Assembly: GCA_030425045.1 (NCBI GenBank)
Contig: JAUHVL010000008.1
Coordinates: 62,001 to 126,000, forward strand
From: a bacterium
GTDB lineage: Bacteria > Bdellovibrionota > Bacteriovoracia > Bacteriovoracales > Bacteriovoracaceae
DNA length: 64,000 nucleotides
Direction: 5' to 3'
Positions 45,457 to 54,491 of the stretch are shown here, piece after piece. Under the pieces are notes generated by a model. It searched no databases. It had not been told where the DNA came from and saw only the letters and a program-made list of their open reading frames with translations. The first letter of the stretch is position 1. Every line of letters starts with the position of its first letter. The position numbers were made by a program, and so were the translations under genes.

Positions 45457-48363
45457 ATGAAGTTTATTTTCCTTGCCGCGTTAATCTGGCTGGCCTCATG
45501 TGGTAGTGGCCAAGTTGTAAATGAAAACAAAATCAATCCTTCTGCCGTTAGTGGAACTGAGTTTATCAGTTTTGCAAGACAGGTAACTTTTGAGGGAAAG
45601 AGATCTGGTGAAGCTTATTACAATCGCCAAGGTGATGAAATCGTTTTTCAAAGTGAAAGAACCAATGGCAAAAATCCATTCTATCAAATTTTTATGAAAG
45701 ACTTGATGAGTGGAAAGACATGGCAAGTATCACCTGGTGCAGGAAAAACAACATGTGCTTGGATTCACCCTTTTGAAGATAAAGTTATGTTCTCTTCAAC
45801 TCACCACGATCCAAAATCAATTTCGAAGCAAAACGCTGAAATTAAAATTAGAAACTCTGGGCAAAAAAGACGCTACTCTTGGGATTACGATAAAGAGTAT
45901 GAAATTTACTCGAGTACTAAGAAAGGAAAAAAACTCAAGCGTTTAACGAATACTATTGGTTATGATGCTGAAGGGTCTTATTCTCCTGATGGAAAATATA
46001 TTGCCTTTGCTTCAAACCGTGCTGCCTATACTTCAGAAATGTCTGACCTTGATGCCATCAACTTTAAAAAGAATCCAAGTTATATGATGGACATTTATAT
46101 TATGAACTCAGACGGCTCAAATGTTAAAAGACTTACGACTCATAAAGGGTACGATGGTGGACCATTTTTTAGTCCAGATGGAAAAAGAATCGTTTGGAGA
46201 AGATTTGCGAGCGACGGAAGAACAGCTGAAATTTTCACCATGAATATTGATGGAAGTGATAAAAAGCAATTAACCAGTTCAAACTCTATGTCTTGGGCAC
46301 CATTTTATCATCCCAGTGGCGACTACATCATTTATACAACAAGTATTCACGGACATCATAACTTTGAACTTTATATTGTTGATGTGAATGGTGAAAAAGA
46401 ACCCGTGAGAGTAACTGTTAGTGATGGCTTTGATGGCCTTCCTGTATTTAGTCCCGATGGTGACAGCCTAGTATGGTCTAAAAAACTCACCAATAATGAA
46501 TCACAAGTCATGATGGCCTCTTGGAATGACGCCAAAGCAAGAGAAGCGTTGGGACTTTCTCCTAGAAAAGTCAAGTTTGCCTATCACTCTCTTCGTCCGG
46601 AAATCCAAAAAAGAGATATCAAAAAAATTATTCATTACTTGGCTTCCGATGAAATGAAAGGCCGTCTCACTGGTAGTAAGGAAGAAAAAGTTTATACCGA
46701 AAAACTAGCAGAAGTTTTTTCTGATATGGGCTTAAAAGGTGCTGGCACCAAGGGTACATATTTTCAAAACTTTGATTTTGTTTCAAAAGTTGTACTTGGA
46801 AAGTCCAATGTACTCATGGCCAATGGACAAAAACCAGTTCTCAATAAAGACTGGGTCCCCTTGGCCTTTTCAAAAACAGGCTCTCAAAAAAGTATGCCTA
46901 TCGTTTTTGGAGGTTACGGAATTGTTGCTCCGGCAGACTCTGAATTCAAAGAATACAATTCATATAAATACCTCGATATTAAAGATAAATGGGTTATGGT
47001 TTTTCGTTACTTACCAGAGAATATCGAAGCCAAACAAAAGCAACACTTAAGACCTTACGCAAGAATGTACTCTAAGCTTGTTGCTGCCCAAGTAAGAGGA
47101 GCAAAAGGGATTATATTTGTAAGTGGTCCTAACTCTGGTGTAAAAAATCAACTGATCAAGTTCGGAGCTGATGACTTAAAAACAACAGCTAGCTTACCCG
47201 CCATTTCTATTACTGATGAACTCGCTCAACAATGGCTAGGTAATAATGATCTTGGAAAACTACAAACAGATCTCGATAACGGTGGGAAAACCCCAGAACT
47301 ACAAACAAGGTTAGTTAAGCTTGGTGCTCATATTACCGTCGAAAAGAAATCAGCTGTTGGTAGAAACGTACTCGCTCTTTTAAAAGTACCAGGTGCTAAA
47401 AAGACATTAATCATCGGGGCCCATGGTGATCATCTCGGTGTCGGGAAAAGCTCAAGCTCACTGATGAACAGTAGTGATGAATCTGATATTCACTATGGCG
47501 CTGACGACAACGCTTCTGGTGTGGCCGGTGTATTAGAGCTCGCTCATCACTATATGAAGAGACTAAAGACAGATCCTAAAAGCTTAAAGCAAAATATTCT
47601 TTTTGCCGTTTGGTCGGGAGAAGAAATTGGGATTTTAGGTAGTAATGCCTTTAAAAACTTTGATCCTAAAACAAACAAGAAGAGAAAAATTCCTTTAAGT
47701 AAAAATTATACGGCTTATCTCAATATGGATATGATTGGTCGTTTAACTCAAAATGTCTCTGTTCAAGGGGTTGGCTCTAGTGATGATTGGAATCCTCTTA
47801 TCGAAAGCCTTTCTCTTGGGAGTAATCTTTCGATGATCACAGCGATTGATCCTTACCTGCCTACAGATGCCATGGCCTTATACAATGGTAAGTTACCTGT
47901 TTTAAGTTTTTTCACAGGTGTGCATACAGATTACCACACACCAAGAGACACTCCCGAAAAAATTAATTATGAGGGAACAGAGGCCATTATCAATCTTGTT
48001 TCTCGTTTTACAGATCGCTTAATCAGCGTTCCCTATGGTCCACGTTTTAAAGAAGCAGATCAAAAGCATAATAAAGGTTCGAGACGTGGTGGCTTTAGAG
48101 TCGCTCTCGGAACAATTCCTGACTACTCTCAAGGAAAAGTAAAAGGAGTTCTCTTATCTGGCGTCGTTAAAGGTGGGGCTGCCTTTAAAGCTGGTCTAAA
48201 AGGCGGAGATATTATCGTCAATATTTCTGAGTTTAAGATCAACAATATTTATGACTATGTTGCTGCTCTTCAATCATTAAAACCCAATAAGAAAACAACT
48301 ATTGTCGTGATGAGATCAGGTAAAGTTGTTACCTTACCTATTGTTCCAGAATCAAAAGAATAA
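45457..48363 (+). CDS. TolB-propeller / M28 aminopeptidase / PDZ lipoprotein
   Basis: 968 residues from the ATG at 45457, chosen for CAGGAG seven bases upstream and for the lipoprotein signal (MKFIFLAALIWLASC) that starts there; the frame runs 34 codons further 5'. Residues ~45-380 are WD40-like TolB repeats (YSPDGKYIAFASNR, FSPDGKRIVW, FHPSGDYIIY, FSPDGDSLVW). Residues ~400-850 hold a peptidase M28 with an inserted PA-like part: GAHGDHLGVG, YGADDNASGVAG, WSGEEIGILGS, MDMIGR and DYHTPRDTPEKI give the zinc ligands and the catalytic Glu. A PDZ domain ends the chain (~880-965). Secreted aminopeptidase at the cell envelope. A strong terminator follows. Confidence 0.9.
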   Translation: MKFIFLAALIWLASCGSGQVVNENKINPSAVSGTEFISFARQVTFEGKRSGEAYYNRQGDEIVFQSERTNGKNPFYQIFMKDLMSGKTWQVSPGAGKTTCAWIHPFEDKVMFSSTHHDPKSISKQNAEIKIRNSGQKRRYSWDYDKEYEIYSSTKKGKKLKRLTNTIGYDAEGSYSPDGKYIAFASNRAAYTSEMSDLDAINFKKNPSYMMDIYIMNSDGSNVKRLTTHKGYDGGPFFSPDGKRIVWRRFASDGRTAEIFTMNIDGSDKKQLTSSNSMSWAPFYHPSGDYIIYTTSIHGHHNFELYIVDVNGEKEPVRVTVSDGFDGLPVFSPDGDSLVWSKKLTNNESQVMMASWNDAKAREALGLSPRKVKFAYHSLRPEIQKRDIKKIIHYLASDEMKGRLTGSKEEKVYTEKLAEVFSDMGLKGAGTKGTYFQNFDFVSKVVLGKSNVLMANGQKPVLNKDWVPLAFSKTGSQKSMPIVFGGYGIVAPADSEFKEYNSYKYLDIKDKWVMVFRYLPENIEAKQKQHLRPYARMYSKLVAAQVRGAKGIIFVSGPNSGVKNQLIKFGADDLKTTASLPAISITDELAQQWLGNNDLGKLQTDLDNGGKTPELQTRLVKLGAHITVEKKSAVGRNVLALLKVPGAKKTLIIGAHGDHLGVGKSSSSLMNSSDESDIHYGADDNASGVAGVLELAHHYMKRLKTDPKSLKQNILFAVWSGEEIGILGSNAFKNFDPKTNKKRKIPLSKNYTAYLNMDMIGRLTQNVSVQGVGSSDDWNPLIESLSLGSNLSMITAIDPYLPTDAMALYNGKLPVLSFFTGVHTDYHTPRDTPEKINYEGTEAIINLVSRFTDRLISVPYGPRFKEADQKHNKGSRRGGFRVALGTIPDYSQGKVKGVLLSGVVKGGAAFKAGLKGGDIIVNISEFKINNIYDYVAALQSLKPNKKTTIVVMRSGKVVTLPIVPESKE

Positions 48364-48371
48364 AAGATAAA

Positions 48372-48406
48372 AAAAGGGGTGAATCAATCACCCCTTTTCT
48401 TTTTAT
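48372..48406. terminator. Intrinsic terminator between convergent genes
   Basis: AAAAGGGGTGA (48372-48382) pairs with TCACCCCTTTT (48388-48398) around a five-base loop, followed by CTTTTTATT. The A-rich left arm makes it work on both strands, serving the M28 peptidase gene (plus) and the small secreted gene (minus, ends 48423). Confidence 0.9.
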
Positions 48407-48422
48407 TAATATTTAATTTTTT

Positions 48423-48797
48423 TTAGTTAGCAGGTGTTTCTTCTACAGGATCAGAAGGAAAAGCAAACTCAATAACGATATTTGGGTTGTGAGTTTTAAG
48501 ATCGTAAAACTTCAAACTGACAACATCACCAACAGTATAACCAAGAGAGCTCATCGCTCCTTTGAAGTCTGTGACAAAATTTGTTTCACAGTCACTTTTT
48601 GTAAATTGAGCAACACATTTTCCAAGAATTTCTTTACCATCGACACCGTCAACTTCTAGTAAATAGAGGGTTTGACCGTCGATATCGACCTTGGCCGTTA
48701 GAAATGGAAACCTAATAATATCAAAGCTTTGAAAAGGGCCAGCAACGATAGATGAAGAAATTAATGCGGCCATAATGAATGTTAGTATTTTGTTCAT
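48423..48797 (-). CDS. Small secreted protein of unknown function
   Basis: 124 residues. Signal peptide to about residue 19 (MNKILTFIMAALISSSIVA, A-G cleavage). The mature part has two Cys (GKCVAQF, DCETNF) likely to pair, a beta-rich core and an acidic end (PVEETPAN). No family recognised. SD AGGAG precedes the ATG. It diverges from the TonB receptor gene with a shared inverted-repeat promoter region, so it may share the regulation of that haem-uptake pair. Confidence 0.7.
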   Translation of the reverse strand: MNKILTFIMAALISSSIVAGPFQSFDIIRFPFLTAKVDIDGQTLYLLEVDGVDGKEILGKCVAQFTKSDCETNFVTDFKGAMSSLGYTVGDVVSLKFYDLKTHNPNIVIEFAFPSDPVEETPAN

Positions 48798-48812
48798 GAT
48801 TTCTCCTAATTT

Positions 48813-48857
48813 TTTGACTTATAACTTTAATACATTTAAATAATACGTTAAGTCAAA
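48813..48857. promoter_or_regulatory. 9-bp inverted repeat in a divergent promoter region
   Basis: TTTGACTTA (48813-48821) and TAAGTCAAA (48849-48857) are exact reverse complements, 27 AT-rich bases apart. Each arm contains TTGACT, a good -35, and reading inward there are AT-rich -10 candidates (TAAATA 17 bases later on plus, TATTAA 18 later on minus). So face-to-face overlapping promoters, or a regulator operator, for the small secreted gene and the TonB receptor. No Fur-box consensus is seen. Confidence 0.6.
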
Positions 48858-48874
48858 CAAATGGACTCCAGCTG

Positions 48875-50887
48875 ATGAAAACTTTAACAATTTTAGTTAT
48901 TTACTTCCTTAATTCTTATACATTTGCCCAATCATACTCTGAAGAAACCATTGTTGTGACTGGCACCAAAACAAAAAAACTTAGTGCCGAAGCTCCCGTT
49001 AAAACAGAGGTTTTTTCCAAGGCCCAAATTGAGCAACTACACCTCAATTCTGTTGATGAGGTTATCCCCTTCATTCCAGGAGTAACCCTACAAGAAAATC
49101 GGGGGCGCGAGGGAAAAAGTGCCATTATCCAAGGAATGGGTGGAAGCAAAGTGATGGTTTTGATTGATGGAATTCCCGTCATCCAAACAACTAATACAGG
49201 TGTCGATCTCACTAAAATTTCTACTGAAAATATTGAACAGATCGAGGTCGTTAAAGGTGCCGCTTCATCTCTCTATGGAAGTCAAGCAATGGGCGGTGTG
49301 ATCAATATCATCACCAACAGAGATCAAAAAGGGTTTAACTTTGACTTAGGCATGCAATCGAGTGTCGCCCTTTTGAACGATGATTTACAAACAGGAGAAA
49401 CCGAGCTTCCAGAAAATGTTTCACTTAATATGAGTGATCAAAAGAAAAGAGTGAATTATCAAGTTTCTTTTTCTAGGAGAGCTCGTGAAACAGTTGAACT
49501 TGATGAAAGTTCAATTGTTGATGACGGAACAGAGTTTGAGAAATACCAAGCCAGTGGCCTAATTGGATACCGTTATCGAGACCTAGACAAAATTGCTCTT
49601 CGTTATCGTTTTGAGCTTGATCGTAATACCAGCTACGACTCAGTTTCACGAGGGACGACAGGACTTTACGATCCAAGAGAAACAAGAAGTGATGTACTCA
49701 ACCACTCAGTTTATTTACTTGGTGAGAATAATTTTGAAGACGACAAACTCTCATACAACCTCACCTATCAAAGAGTTGAAGATGAGCATGATCAACTTGA
49801 TGATCCCTCCACTGCTCACACTGAGCTTGTTCGATCTTCATTATATCAATATACCCGCGGCGAAATACAATATGACATGGTTTTATTTGGTAACCATATT
49901 TTAACGTCTGGTCTAGCTGTCTCAAACCTTTCTCTTGATCAAAGTAAAAGAGAATATGAATCTTTAGATGTCTTTAACGAAACAAATGAAATTGAAAAAA
50001 AGTTCTTAAGATCTTATGAAGCCTATATACAAGATAATATTGTTTGGGATGAGGTGGAACTCGTACTAGGAACAAGAGGTCAATACGATTCTGATTTTGG
50101 AACTCAAGTCTCTCCAAAAGTAAGTACCATTTACTCACCAGAACTCATCACGGGAGCAAAGACTCAGCTTAGAGCGAGCGTTGGTACTGGTTATCGGGTC
50201 CCTAATTTAAAAGAAAAATATTATCTACTTGATCACTCCTCGTTAGGTTACCAATTACAAGGAAATGAAAACTTAGAACCTGAGAAATCATTAAGTTTCC
50301 AGGTAGGTCCTGAAATACTTACAAAAAACTTTGGTAACTTATCCGTAAACTTTTTTTATAACCAAATAGAAAATCTTATTACCTTTAAGGAAGCTGAGAG
50401 TTCCGGGCCGATTCAACAGTATACCTATTTTAATACAGATGAGTCAGAATCAAGAGGACTAGAAGTAGATTACTCTGTAAACTTTTTTAACAAGTCTTAT
50501 TTTTCTCAGAAATTTACCTATGCCGAAACCATCAATACTCAAACCGAGCGCTTTATTCCGGGAAGACCTCTTTACACTCTTCAGTCTACTTTTGGATTAG
50601 AATTTGGGCCAAGACTTCTTTGGATTAATACTTACGCCTATGAAGGTAACGAATATGTTGACGAAGAAAATACAGAGGTCGCGAGAGGATTTAATACATT
50701 TAATACGAAGTTAAACCTTAAGGCTTCACCAAAAGCATCGTTTGAACTCGGTATTAATAATCTTTTTGATGAAAGAAGAGATGCCCTCAGAGATGAAGTC
50801 ATCACGGAAGATAATAGTATTAGAAGACAGGACAAACGACCCCTTGTTGGACGTTACTTCTATTTAGGATTTAGACTTAGAGGTTAA
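48875..50887 (+). CDS. TonB-dependent outer-membrane receptor (probable haem/iron receptor)
   Basis: 670 residues. Signal peptide to ~18 (FAQ site). TonB-box region and plug: EETIVVTGTK, VDEVIPFIPGVTLQENRG, QGMGGSKVMVLIDG, IEQIEVVKGAASSLYGSQAMGGVINIIT. A 22-strand barrel (~150-670) with a GTGYRVPNLKEKYY segment and an end LVGRYFYLGFRLRG follow, as in BtuB/CirA/HmuR types. It binds a ligand and imports it with TonB-ExbBD energy. The HmuY-like gene begins four bases after the stop, which suggests haem as substrate. No TonB is in the window. Confidence 0.92.
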   Translation: MKTLTILVIYFLNSYTFAQSYSEETIVVTGTKTKKLSAEAPVKTEVFSKAQIEQLHLNSVDEVIPFIPGVTLQENRGREGKSAIIQGMGGSKVMVLIDGIPVIQTTNTGVDLTKISTENIEQIEVVKGAASSLYGSQAMGGVINIITNRDQKGFNFDLGMQSSVALLNDDLQTGETELPENVSLNMSDQKKRVNYQVSFSRRARETVELDESSIVDDGTEFEKYQASGLIGYRYRDLDKIALRYRFELDRNTSYDSVSRGTTGLYDPRETRSDVLNHSVYLLGENNFEDDKLSYNLTYQRVEDEHDQLDDPSTAHTELVRSSLYQYTRGEIQYDMVLFGNHILTSGLAVSNLSLDQSKREYESLDVFNETNEIEKKFLRSYEAYIQDNIVWDEVELVLGTRGQYDSDFGTQVSPKVSTIYSPELITGAKTQLRASVGTGYRVPNLKEKYYLLDHSSLGYQLQGNENLEPEKSLSFQVGPEILTKNFGNLSVNFFYNQIENLITFKEAESSGPIQQYTYFNTDESESRGLEVDYSVNFFNKSYFSQKFTYAETINTQTERFIPGRPLYTLQSTFGLEFGPRLLWINTYAYEGNEYVDEENTEVARGFNTFNTKLNLKASPKASFELGINNLFDERRDALRDEVITEDNSIRRQDKRPLVGRYFYLGFRLRG

Positions 50888-50890
50888 AAC

Positions 50891-52042
50891 ATGAAATATA
50901 TCTTAATCTTATTTTTACTCATCAACTTTTCTTGTAAGAGACTAAAACCTCTTCCAAAAGAAGAAGTGGTCTTTGCTCCTTTTTTATCAACATCCTCACT
51001 CTATCTCAAAGATGGTTCAGGTAGCCTTTTTGAAAGTATCGATTGGTATACTTATGATTTTATGGGTGGCCATATTATCTGGAGTAACCTCGATATCTAT
51101 GCTCTTAATACAGGAAGGGAGACATTCTATTTTCAAATTGAAGACTTTTATGACCCCACCAAACCCGCTGGTATTAGTAATCCGAAAAACTTTGCCAAGT
51201 TTAGTCTTAATGTTCTTCGAAAAGATGGGGTTGAGAATATTGTTATTGATGCTTATGCCTGTGGAGCAGCACAAGCTGATCCTGCCGGTTATGCCGCCTG
51301 CCAAGCAGACCCTGAGAGAAACCAGTTTACGTACTTTAATTTAGAAACAAATGAGTTTTTCAAACAAGAAACAAGTAAAGCTAAAGCGAGAGATGACTGG
51401 CATATCGCTTTCAAAGATTTTGAAATCATAATAAACAATGGCATCAATGGTGCGGGAAGAAATTTAGCAGGACTTGCCTATAGAAACCAAAACTTCTTTC
51501 AACTTTTAGATGATGAAGTCATTCCTCTTCTTGAGTCAATCAAAGATGCCAAACTAACGGGAGCGGGGAAAGAATATTTCAATCGCGTTAGCTCTAATAT
51601 TCAGTATTTTCTCCCGAAAGGACATGATAGAGTTATTCATGAATCCGATTGGTATACAACTAACTCAGATGGTGATCTTGTTGTTGTTAACAACACTTGG
51701 ATTGTAAAAGGACAAGAAGGAAATTCTTTTTTTAAATTTTCTGTCGATGACATTGTTAAGAGTAATGATGAGTATTCTGTTTCTTTAGCGTTTAATTACC
51801 AAGGCCCCCAAAGTTTTGAATTTGATACTGAGCAAACAGTTATTAACCTTCCTCTCTTTCAAAATGGAGTGAAGACAGAATACTGTCTTGATTTAGATAC
51901 AGGTAATTATGGTTGTGAAAGTGCAACTTGGGATATTCGTTTTGAAGTAACAGAAGGTGGCAACTGGTACCTCTGGACTAATAACGGAGCGATTCCTTTA
52001 GCCGACAACAATATTGCTCTTTCGACAAACTCAGCTCTCTAA
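50891..52042 (+). CDS. HmuY-family haem-binding lipoprotein
   Basis: 383 residues. Lipobox LLINFSC. HmuY-like fold: SIDWYTYDFMGGHII, LDIYALNTGRETFYFQIEDFYDP, DDWHIAFKDFEIIINNGINGAGRNLAG and SATWDIRFEVTEGGNWYLWTNNGA contain the strands and W..(I/A)F..N.G signature of this family. In Porphyromonas HmuY is a secreted/anchored haemophore that hands haem to HmuR. Here it follows its receptor by four bases. A Cys-rich insertion (AYACGAAQADPAGYAACQADP) is unusual. Substrate haem is inferred. Confidence 0.85.
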   Translation: MKYILILFLLINFSCKRLKPLPKEEVVFAPFLSTSSLYLKDGSGSLFESIDWYTYDFMGGHIIWSNLDIYALNTGRETFYFQIEDFYDPTKPAGISNPKNFAKFSLNVLRKDGVENIVIDAYACGAAQADPAGYAACQADPERNQFTYFNLETNEFFKQETSKAKARDDWHIAFKDFEIIINNGINGAGRNLAGLAYRNQNFFQLLDDEVIPLLESIKDAKLTGAGKEYFNRVSSNIQYFLPKGHDRVIHESDWYTTNSDGDLVVVNNTWIVKGQEGNSFFKFSVDDIVKSNDEYSVSLAFNYQGPQSFEFDTEQTVINLPLFQNGVKTEYCLDLDTGNYGCESATWDIRFEVTEGGNWYLWTNNGAIPLADNNIALSTNSAL

Positions 52043-52051
52043 GAGGATTTA

Positions 52052-52546
52052 ATGACCAAGCAAATACTTAGTACTCTCATTTTCTTAATTTCATTAGACA
52101 TACATGCTAGTTTTGATATCGCTTGCTGGTTAGAAGATAATCATTATGGACCAGATATTATTCTTAGAGTTGACGGCGAAAACTCTAAAATGGCCATCGA
52201 CTCCATCAAAATTACTGAAGATGACGGCGACCCTTTGTTTATTGGTGTCAATGAATTATCAAAGAGAAGTTTTCAAATTAAATCTGAAGAGATTCCACGT
52301 ATTTTTGAGCTAGATTATTTACGTTTAAGTTTTCTTGCAAATCTAGATCCCCACACTTTAATGAGAAGATTCTCTGCTACGATTAAATTTAATAATGCCT
52401 GGACTGAGTATCGTTATAATGGACCGATAGAAGAACAAATGACATGTAAGTTGGTATCAGAAAACTCTCAAGAGTCATTTAATTATGATTATATTAGCGA
52501 ACTAAAGAGTTTAAGAAATTTTAGTTTGAGTAAGTTTTTCTTTTAA
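52052..52546 (+). CDS. Small secreted protein after the haem pair
   Basis: 164 residues. Signal peptide to ~18 (ISLDIHAS). Mature part with Cys in IACWLEDN and MTCKLVS, beta-rich, acidic. No family recognised. It begins nine bases after the HmuY-like gene with AGAGGA upstream, so it is likely the third gene of the haem operon. Convergent with the Gre-like gene (adjacent stops). Confidence 0.7.
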   Translation: MTKQILSTLIFLISLDIHASFDIACWLEDNHYGPDIILRVDGENSKMAIDSIKITEDDGDPLFIGVNELSKRSFQIKSEEIPRIFELDYLRLSFLANLDPHTLMRRFSATIKFNNAWTEYRYNGPIEEQMTCKLVSENSQESFNYDYISELKSLRNFSLSKFFF

Positions 52547-53026
52547 TTAATATATTTTCTTAACAAGATAAGATTTTACATTTTCATTCACTTCTATTGA
52601 TACATCGTCATTTACAGATGCTCCCACCAACTCTTGCCCAAGTGGCGAAAAAACAGAAATAACTAAAACGGGCTCACCCTCGATCGTAAGAAGCTTTCCT
52701 CCCCCAGTCGGAGAAAGAAAATAATGTTTTTCGATGCCGTTATGCTCAAGTAGCACTAATGAGCCCGTAATAACTTCACTTAGGCCATCTGCTAATTTGA
52801 GATCAATTTCTTCAAGCATATTAAGCTCTTGCTCAATTTCATCAACTCGTTTTTTTTGAGCACCTGCCAGGTAACCAGCTTCAATAGCTCGAGTATCGTA
52901 CTTACCTTCTTGCTTCATATCATCTTGAGATTTATAGGCAGACGAACTCTCATAACTTTTTTTAGCTTGAGATAGCTCATGCTGTAAATTATTTCTCAGT
53001 TGTCCGAGAACTTGTTCTTTTTGCAC
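52547..53026 (-). CDS. GreA/GreB-like transcription factor
   Basis: 159 residues, GTG start with GGAGAG upstream and one base of overlap with the DUF2288 gene. Long N-terminal coiled coil (to ~80; QEGKYDTRAIEAGYLAGAQKKR is the tip region) and a C-terminal FKBP-like domain (ITGSLVLLEHNG, SPLGQELVGASVNDDVSI). GreA rescues backtracked RNA polymerase through acidic tip residues. The tip is altered here (MKQEGKYDT against SENAEY), so it may be a Gre paralog that binds the RNA polymerase channel without cleavage. Last gene of a three-gene set. Confidence 0.85.
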   Translation of the reverse strand: MQKEQVLGQLRNNLQHELSQAKKSYESSSAYKSQDDMKQEGKYDTRAIEAGYLAGAQKKRVDEIEQELNMLEEIDLKLADGLSEVITGSLVLLEHNGIEKHYFLSPTGGGKLLTIEGEPVLVISVFSPLGQELVGASVNDDVSIEVNENVKSYLVKKIY

Positions 53027-53337
53027 TAGTGATACTCTCCGATAAGCTGAATAATGACATAGGGACTAACAATTAAAAATTTTGCTATTTTTTTATGTGG
53101 CTCTTTTTCCCACTCTTTCACTTCGTGTTCTGTTGGCCGGTAAAGGTCTCCCTTATTAAGTAAATCTTTAATGGCATCAACATCATCTTTGGCCATTTGA
53201 TCACCAACACTAACGAGATCATAACCTGCTTTCAAAACAAAAAGAGATTGTCGATCCTGATGAGGCTTTAAAAGCTCCCAGTCCGCTTCTTGCACTTCAT
53301 TTCTAAAATCAAATGTGTCGTCGCCGTCCTCACTCAT
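53026..53337 (-). CDS. DUF2288-family protein
   Basis: 103 residues. WELLKPHQDRQSLFVLKAGYDLVSVGDQMAKDDVDAIKDLLNKGDL and KIAKFLIVSPYVIIQ match the general pattern of DUF2288 proteins, which have a similar length and an acidic start. No biochemical function is known. It overlaps its neighbours by one base on each side, so the three genes are translated together. Confidence 0.8.
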   Translation of the reverse strand: MSEDGDDTFDFRNEVQEADWELLKPHQDRQSLFVLKAGYDLVSVGDQMAKDDVDAIKDLLNKGDLYRPTEHEVKEWEKEPHKKIAKFLIVSPYVIIQLIGEYH

Positions 53338-54338
53338 TAACGATGAACTCCTTGAATTCCATGTTCACGAAAGAGCTGTCTAATTCTATTTTTTTCAACA
53401 TTTCGTTGAGCAACAGCATCTCCTAACACTATATTAATTTTATCAAAGATTTGAAACTGAACATCGGGATGATCATCAATTATATTATGAGGCTCACTTC
53501 GAAGTTCGTTTACAACCGTAGTTCGATCCGTTTTTCTAGCGATATTTGGTCCGTCATTAAAAAACCAATCACCATCACTGATAATATTCAAATTTTGTGT
53601 CACATTCTGAGGAATTATATCGTTATTCATCCCAATTGAATCAAGAGTGACAAGTAAGTCTATTTTTCGAAAGCCATGCTCAATATCATTGAGTTCATTG
53701 GCAATTTCCACTGCCGTATCTCCACCTAGGCCATGACCAATCAAAAGAATGGGTTGATTGGTATTATGCCTTTTAACAATATCAATAATCTCATCTTTAT
53801 GATCCCAAGAGAAAACTTTAGCTGTTGGAATATTTTCGGCCATCTTCTCAAGCCCACCGCTGTCAGCGTGAAAAGGGTTAAGACTCATATCTTTGATAAA
53901 GTATATTCCAGGGCCATTAATAACTTTTGGTAGGTCCGTTGAAATAGGTTCAGGCTTTTTCAATTCCCGAGGTGCTGTCCCATCAACTTTTTTATCTTCG
54001 CTTTTCTCAACAGCATTGACTTCATCGCCACCACCTCCAGTTCTCGGAAGTGGTATATTTTTAAGAGCAGTGGTCACCTTAGAGCTTGTCGAGCTGGCCG
54101 CTGAAGTTGCGGTTGAAGCCGTTGTCGAAGCACCACTAGCTGGTGTGTTTCCTGAAGGCTTAGACAATTTTGCTTTTTCTTTCGCCTCAGCTGAAATATC
54201 TGCCTTGTCCGTAATATTTTCAGACTTCTTAGGTATAGCCCTGTCTTTAACCGTATCAAGGTTTTGTGCGCCTAGCTTCTTTTTTGCTAAATAGTCTTCA
54301 CGCGATTTATAGCGGTTAATTTGTTGGTCTACTCTCAT
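53337..54338 (-). CDS. Alpha/beta-hydrolase-like protein with Gly in place of the nucleophile
   Basis: 333 residues. Residues 1-~125 are a low-complexity, charged and Ala/Ser/Thr-rich linker. Residues ~135-300 are an alpha/beta hydrolase-like core: GPGIYFIKDMSLNPF, VFSWDHKDE, LIGHGLGGDTAVEIA and LVTLDSIG. The nucleophile elbow reads GHGLGG, with Gly where Ser is expected, so hydrolysis is unlikely. A TTGATG-17-TATAGG promoter-like pair ends at the ATG, which would give a leaderless mRNA. The role is unknown; it may bind partner proteins or lipids. Confidence 0.6.
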   Translation of the reverse strand: MRVDQQINRYKSREDYLAKKKLGAQNLDTVKDRAIPKKSENITDKADISAEAKEKAKLSKPSGNTPASGASTTASTATSAASSTSSKVTTALKNIPLPRTGGGGDEVNAVEKSEDKKVDGTAPRELKKPEPISTDLPKVINGPGIYFIKDMSLNPFHADSGGLEKMAENIPTAKVFSWDHKDEIIDIVKRHNTNQPILLIGHGLGGDTAVEIANELNDIEHGFRKIDLLVTLDSIGMNNDIIPQNVTQNLNIISDGDWFFNDGPNIARKTDRTTVVNELRSEPHNIIDDHPDVQFQIFDKINIVLGDAVAQRNVEKNRIRQLFREHGIQGVHR

Positions 54339-54491
54339 CCTATAATAATTTTAACAAATAGCATCAAGTATACCAGACTGCAGATATGTCCACTGTCTAA
54401 AAAACTCTGATAATCAGGAGCTTAATGCACTATTCAAGTACCTAAAACTATGCTAGAAAAGTCAAAAATTTTAAGCCTGTGGAGTCATTTC

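Noticed and set aside
53937-54338. Ala/Ser/Thr-rich stretch as a tandem repeat
   Set aside because: Low-complexity linker codons without a regular repeat unit.
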